Of a DNA stretch of 64,000 bases, positions 60,551 to 64,000 are shown piece by piece; the first letter of the stretch is position 1; each line of letters starts with the position of its first letter. Origin of the DNA: Antitrichia curtipendula (taxonomy: Eukaryota > Streptophyta > Bryopsida > Hypnales > Leucodontaceae); the NCBI GenBank assembly GCA_951230915.1, contig OX579635.1, positions 47,616,001 through 47,680,000 of the forward strand, given 5' to 3'. The position numbers and the translations under genes are program-made. Under the pieces are notes generated by a model, which saw only the letters and a program-made list of their open reading frames with translations, had not been told where the DNA came from and did not search any database.

Positions 60551-61526
60551 CAAAAACGGAGGATAAATAATTCTAGATGTTTTAATTCTAAGCTTGAAAT
60601 AAGCTTGAAATGGGCCTGTAACAAAAAACTTAAATTTTAAAGCTTTTTAATTTTCAAATTGGATTTGACCTCTATAATTTTAGAGAAAATTTGGGCCTCT
60701 AAAGGGCCATTCTACTCTTGGAAGAAGTACAAATACAAGAAAATAAAAAAATATTAAACTTATCAAATATATTATTTTTCTACATTATTTAAAGTGAATT
60801 GGAAAAAAATCAGATTTCTTATTTTATTTTTATTTTTTAAATCCTACTTTTATTATATTTACACTGTTATCAAAAGTCCAATAGATAAATTTCTCAAATT
60901 TACTTTGAAAATATTTGAAATAAATATAATTTTTGAAATATAAAAATCAAAGTAAAAAACATTCATATTCAATACAAAATATACTTAATAAATCAAAAAA
61001 CTCAACCATTAATATAAATTTTTACAGAATTTTACAATGCAAAATAATATTAATGTTATTTTGTATTTAAAACTTTGATCATAGGTTTTCTACTTCAGCT
61101 ACAACAAAATATGAAAATTCTATTTTTTCAAGAAGTTTAAAAACTTGACTTTGAAAGCTTCATTTTTAAAATTTTGAGTAAAATACAAAAAAATATTATG
61201 AATGTCAAAATGAAGTTTTAAGAATAAAAAATATAAATATAAAATATACTAAATCCATTATCTTAAATAATAGTATATATTTTTTAATAATTAATAAATT
61301 GACTTGAATTTGACAATCATTAAGATAATTATCATATCATTGAAGTTGTAAATAATGAATTGAATGAAAATTACGTGTTTTTCAATATTATCAACTATTT
61401 TATGATCATTCATAAGATTCTTTTAATCCCTAAAGGATGTTTAAAATATTTATTTTCATGGCATATAATCATACTACTAAAATCATAACTCCCCTTGTAA
61501 TATCTCAAATGCTACCATTAATAATA

Positions 61527-62179
61527 GGGGCTCGTGCTTGCTATGCTACGCATTCATTGTATCACATATTAGTAAAATTTTGATATATTTGAATAGAATG
61601 CATGATAATGATTTCAATAAGTCTTTGAAATAATTAATTTTAATATTTTGTAAAAATACTTTCAATCATGCATACATAAAAATAATATTTTCACACAATG
61701 TTATATTACAGAAATAGAGTAATAGTTTGCAATCACCTCTGTAATATCACTTTTACAACTTTTATGATTTCAAAATTCTATTGCTACTACCAAATGATTT
61801 GAGAAATTGATTCAATTGAACGATTTTGGATTTCACAACAATTAAGTTGTTCATGAAGTTTTTGAAATTTATAAGTTTTTCTTTTCAATTCACCAAGTTT
61901 TGGGGTTGCCATTGTTCGTAACAGTTGAGTCAACTTTTGAATGCATTACAATAAATGTGTATCTTTTACAGTATTCACCATTGCATATATTTCATTCATC
62001 ATTCAATAAATTTCTATTGTACATTTCAATATATGCTTACTTATAAACAAAATTATACAAAGATTTTAGTAAGTTTTATTTGAAGATTTATTGAAATTTT
62101 TGTTCTGCATTTTATCTAATACATAAAAATTCTAATAAAATTCTAATGATGAATGCATAGCATAGCAAGTGCCAACCGC
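61527..62179. mobile_element. TA-flanked element with inverted ends, 653 bp
   Basis: The left end GGGGCTCGTGCTTGCTATGC...CGCATTCAT pairs with the complement of the right end, GCGGTTGGCACTTGCTATGC...TGCATTCAT; a 22-bp inner stretch matches at all but one position. TA lies on both sides (61525-61526 and 62180-62181). The interior is AT-rich and non-coding. It is probably a non-autonomous Tc1/mariner-type element, though the outer 10 bp of the ends are diverged. Confidence 0.5.
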
Positions 62180-62443
62180 TAGTACACATCTAAGGATATA
62201 AAGATATATCTGACGATATAAAAAAACTCAAACTGACTTGAAATTTTTTGTGACCTTGTAAAGTATAAATGAGAAAGCTACGTTTTATTTTTATTTGAGG
62301 GACTTTGCTATGCAATTTCAATTATAAAAACATAGTATACACACAATCCAGTGAAAAGAGGCCGTCACCTTGGGTTTTCCATTTCCTCCCCCCTCCCCAA
62401 AAAATTATGAATCGTTGATTTAAAAATAAAAATAAATCTCTCT

Positions 62444-62468
62444 CCCCCCCCCCCCCCCCCCCCCCCCC
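62444..62468 (+). repeat. 25-base C homopolymer
   Basis: An uninterrupted run of 25 C directly after TCTCT, in AT-rich surroundings. It is either a genuine G/C tract or a sequencing and assembly artefact. Confidence 0.9.
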
Positions 62469-64000
62469 GATACCGTTGATCTTCAAGACATTCCTAGATA
62501 CAAATACAAGTAGAAGTATGGATATAGATATTGTACAATATATGGTATGGTATATGAATATGGATGTGAATATATATACTATATAGATACGGTATCATAT
62601 GGATATAATACTATGTAGATACAAATACGACCTCAATACGAGATACGATTATAATACAACAATATGGGATTTATCCCATATCGAAAGGCACCCTCACCCT
62701 CACCTCAAAATTACAAATTGAGGAAGGGGGAGGTGAGCAAAAAGATTAATGTAATTTAATTTTAAAAAATCCGGGGGGTTACCAAAGACTTAATAAAAAG
62801 AATTGGATTTTGGGTGCATTTGTCACAATGCACAATGCACCCCAAAGTGGCTGTAACAGCCATTCCCACATTTGTACAATTACACAATAGATAGAAATGG
62901 TGCAATTCTTCATATATTGTCAGTTTGTTAAGGCATGGATTGTGGAAGGAAGGTTCAAATCATGTGATAGGTTTGGCAAAACTTAGTGTTAGTAATACAT
63001 GGTGATAGGAGCTTATATGTTAATTGATTTGAATAATTACCGTGGAATTCTAGGAGTGTACAATTGTTAAATTCTTAATAGTTCAACCAATGTAGATTTG
63101 GAAGGTTGCTTAAGTTGTTTAGAGATAAAGTGGTTCTTCCAAGCTCCTCATTTTTTCTCTTTTTCTTCTTCACTTCTCTTGTAATATGTCTATGTGCAAG
63201 TTTTAACACTTTTGATGCATATAATTATACTTATTGAATAATTTTTGTGTAATAAAGCTTTAAGCAAAAAAATTGAAGTGTGTGAAAGTCCCAATGATTG
63301 GACATCCTTGTGTGTATTTTATTTGAGTTCCAAGTCCTAGTGATTGAACATTGAGTGATTTTCTGTGTGATTTTCTAAGAGAGGAATTATTGATTTTTTG
63401 TGCTTACAGCAGTTGCTTGTGTGTTTATATCTTTAATTAAATCATCTTGTTTGCGTATGTAAGCTTTGAAGCAACATTACAAAAAATTTGAACCATGTAG
63501 AAGGTTGTTTGATTTTGGACCACAGTGCAAATACAAAAAAATAATTATTTAAAAAAATAATTAATCAATATTTTGGAATAAAAATAAATAAAAATAAATT
63601 GCCAATCTGATGTAGCACTAATAGTGCCTTGTCAAATTCCTTATTTTATATAATTTTTTTAAATCATTGTAATTGCATTATTGCCATGCAAACTTGCGGT
63701 CTTCTGAAGGCCTGAAATTTTTTCTAATGTGTGTGATATCATTTGGACTTGAAGCAATTGTCTTGTGTGAGAATATTGTAGCTTTAAGTAGATGCTTGTG
63801 ATAATTTCTATTAAATAATTGTAACCAATCTGTGTTGTATATGCCAAATGTGCTTAAAGCAGTTTTAGGAGTGGTGTGTGCATTTCAAGTTAATATTTTG
63901 TGTGATTTGTAGAAGAATTTAAAGTTGTATTGATGGAATTAGTTTGATGGATTTAAGTTTAGTGTAATTGAATGAAAGATCTATACACAAAGAATATATT

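Larger units (their letters stand above)
58761..64000. other. AT-rich intergenic, no gene recognised
   Basis: Over 5 kb of AT-rich DNA without a convincing coding frame. It contains a 71-bp tandem duplication, a TA-flanked repeat element and a 25-base C run, listed separately. Between 62500 and 62660 there is GATATAGATA/TATGGTATATG low-complexity sequence. Confidence 0.5.

Noticed and set aside
62444..62468. C homopolymer as a telomere-like or G-quadruplex element
   Set aside because: It is a single uninterrupted run without repeat structure, so an artefact or simple tract is more likely.

Overview
The window is nuclear DNA of a land plant, most likely a non-seed (bryophyte-like) lineage. 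It is AT-rich, genes carry many short GT-AG introns, and the recognisable host genes are plant families: two SINA-type RING ubiquitin ligases and a CHASE-domain histidine kinase of the cytokinin-receptor class. No LTR retrotransposon was recognised; the repeats I can read are DNA transposons. The lineage is an inference. All splice junctions were placed by eye from GT/AG sites, reading-frame phase and protein continuity.

Layout. 1-1.2 kb: an F-box/kelch-like gene remnant split by a complete pogo-like transposon relic (63-937, TA on both sides). 2.1-13.8 kb: two SINA-like genes facing away from each other (2129-3890 minus, 12539-13836 plus), with a TA-flanked MITE and three ~0.94-kb members of a non-coding repeat family between them. 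14.9-18.1 kb: a 164-bp CACTA-type MITE with CAT target duplication, a small unknown gene and a hairpin repeat. 42.5-49.2 kb: a 30-bp minisatellite interrupted by a 1.86-kb CACTA element (GAT duplication), and a dead Tc1-type transposase gene with a 165-bp tandem duplication. 49.2-57.7 kb: a 15-exon, intact histidine kinase gene on the minus strand (1066 residues). 57.7-64 kb: its upstream region, then AT-rich sequence with small repeats.

The main finding is 18811-42504. A 13-bp inverted repeat (TACTAGAAGAAAA), a 3-bp TAC duplication and inverted subterminal similarity at both ends define a CACTA-like transposon of about 23.7 kb. Inside are six multi-gene-sized coding units: (a) a ten-exon minus-strand gene with a ParB-like N-terminal motif, a charged coiled region and a permuted (beta-class) DNA amino-methyltransferase-like C-terminus; (b) an acidic unknown gene on the minus strand; (c) an unknown 205-residue gene; (d) an intact 982-residue DDE transposase of the CMC/CACTA type; (e) an unknown three-exon gene, convergent with the transposase with 13 bp between their stop codons; (f) a GCM-like zinc finger/MULE-like/SWIM gene. 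Units a, b and f carry seven in-frame TGA/TAG codons and no frameshift, while c, d and e are open.

Five long, spacer-free palindromes sit in introns of a, b and f. They share the 16-bp core TAGTCGGATCCGACTA and have arms that differ between copies but match within each copy. I found the core nowhere outside the element. Together the element looks like a large cargo-bearing transposon with a working-looking transposase, accessory chromatin or DNA-modification genes under decay, and its own family of hairpin sequences.
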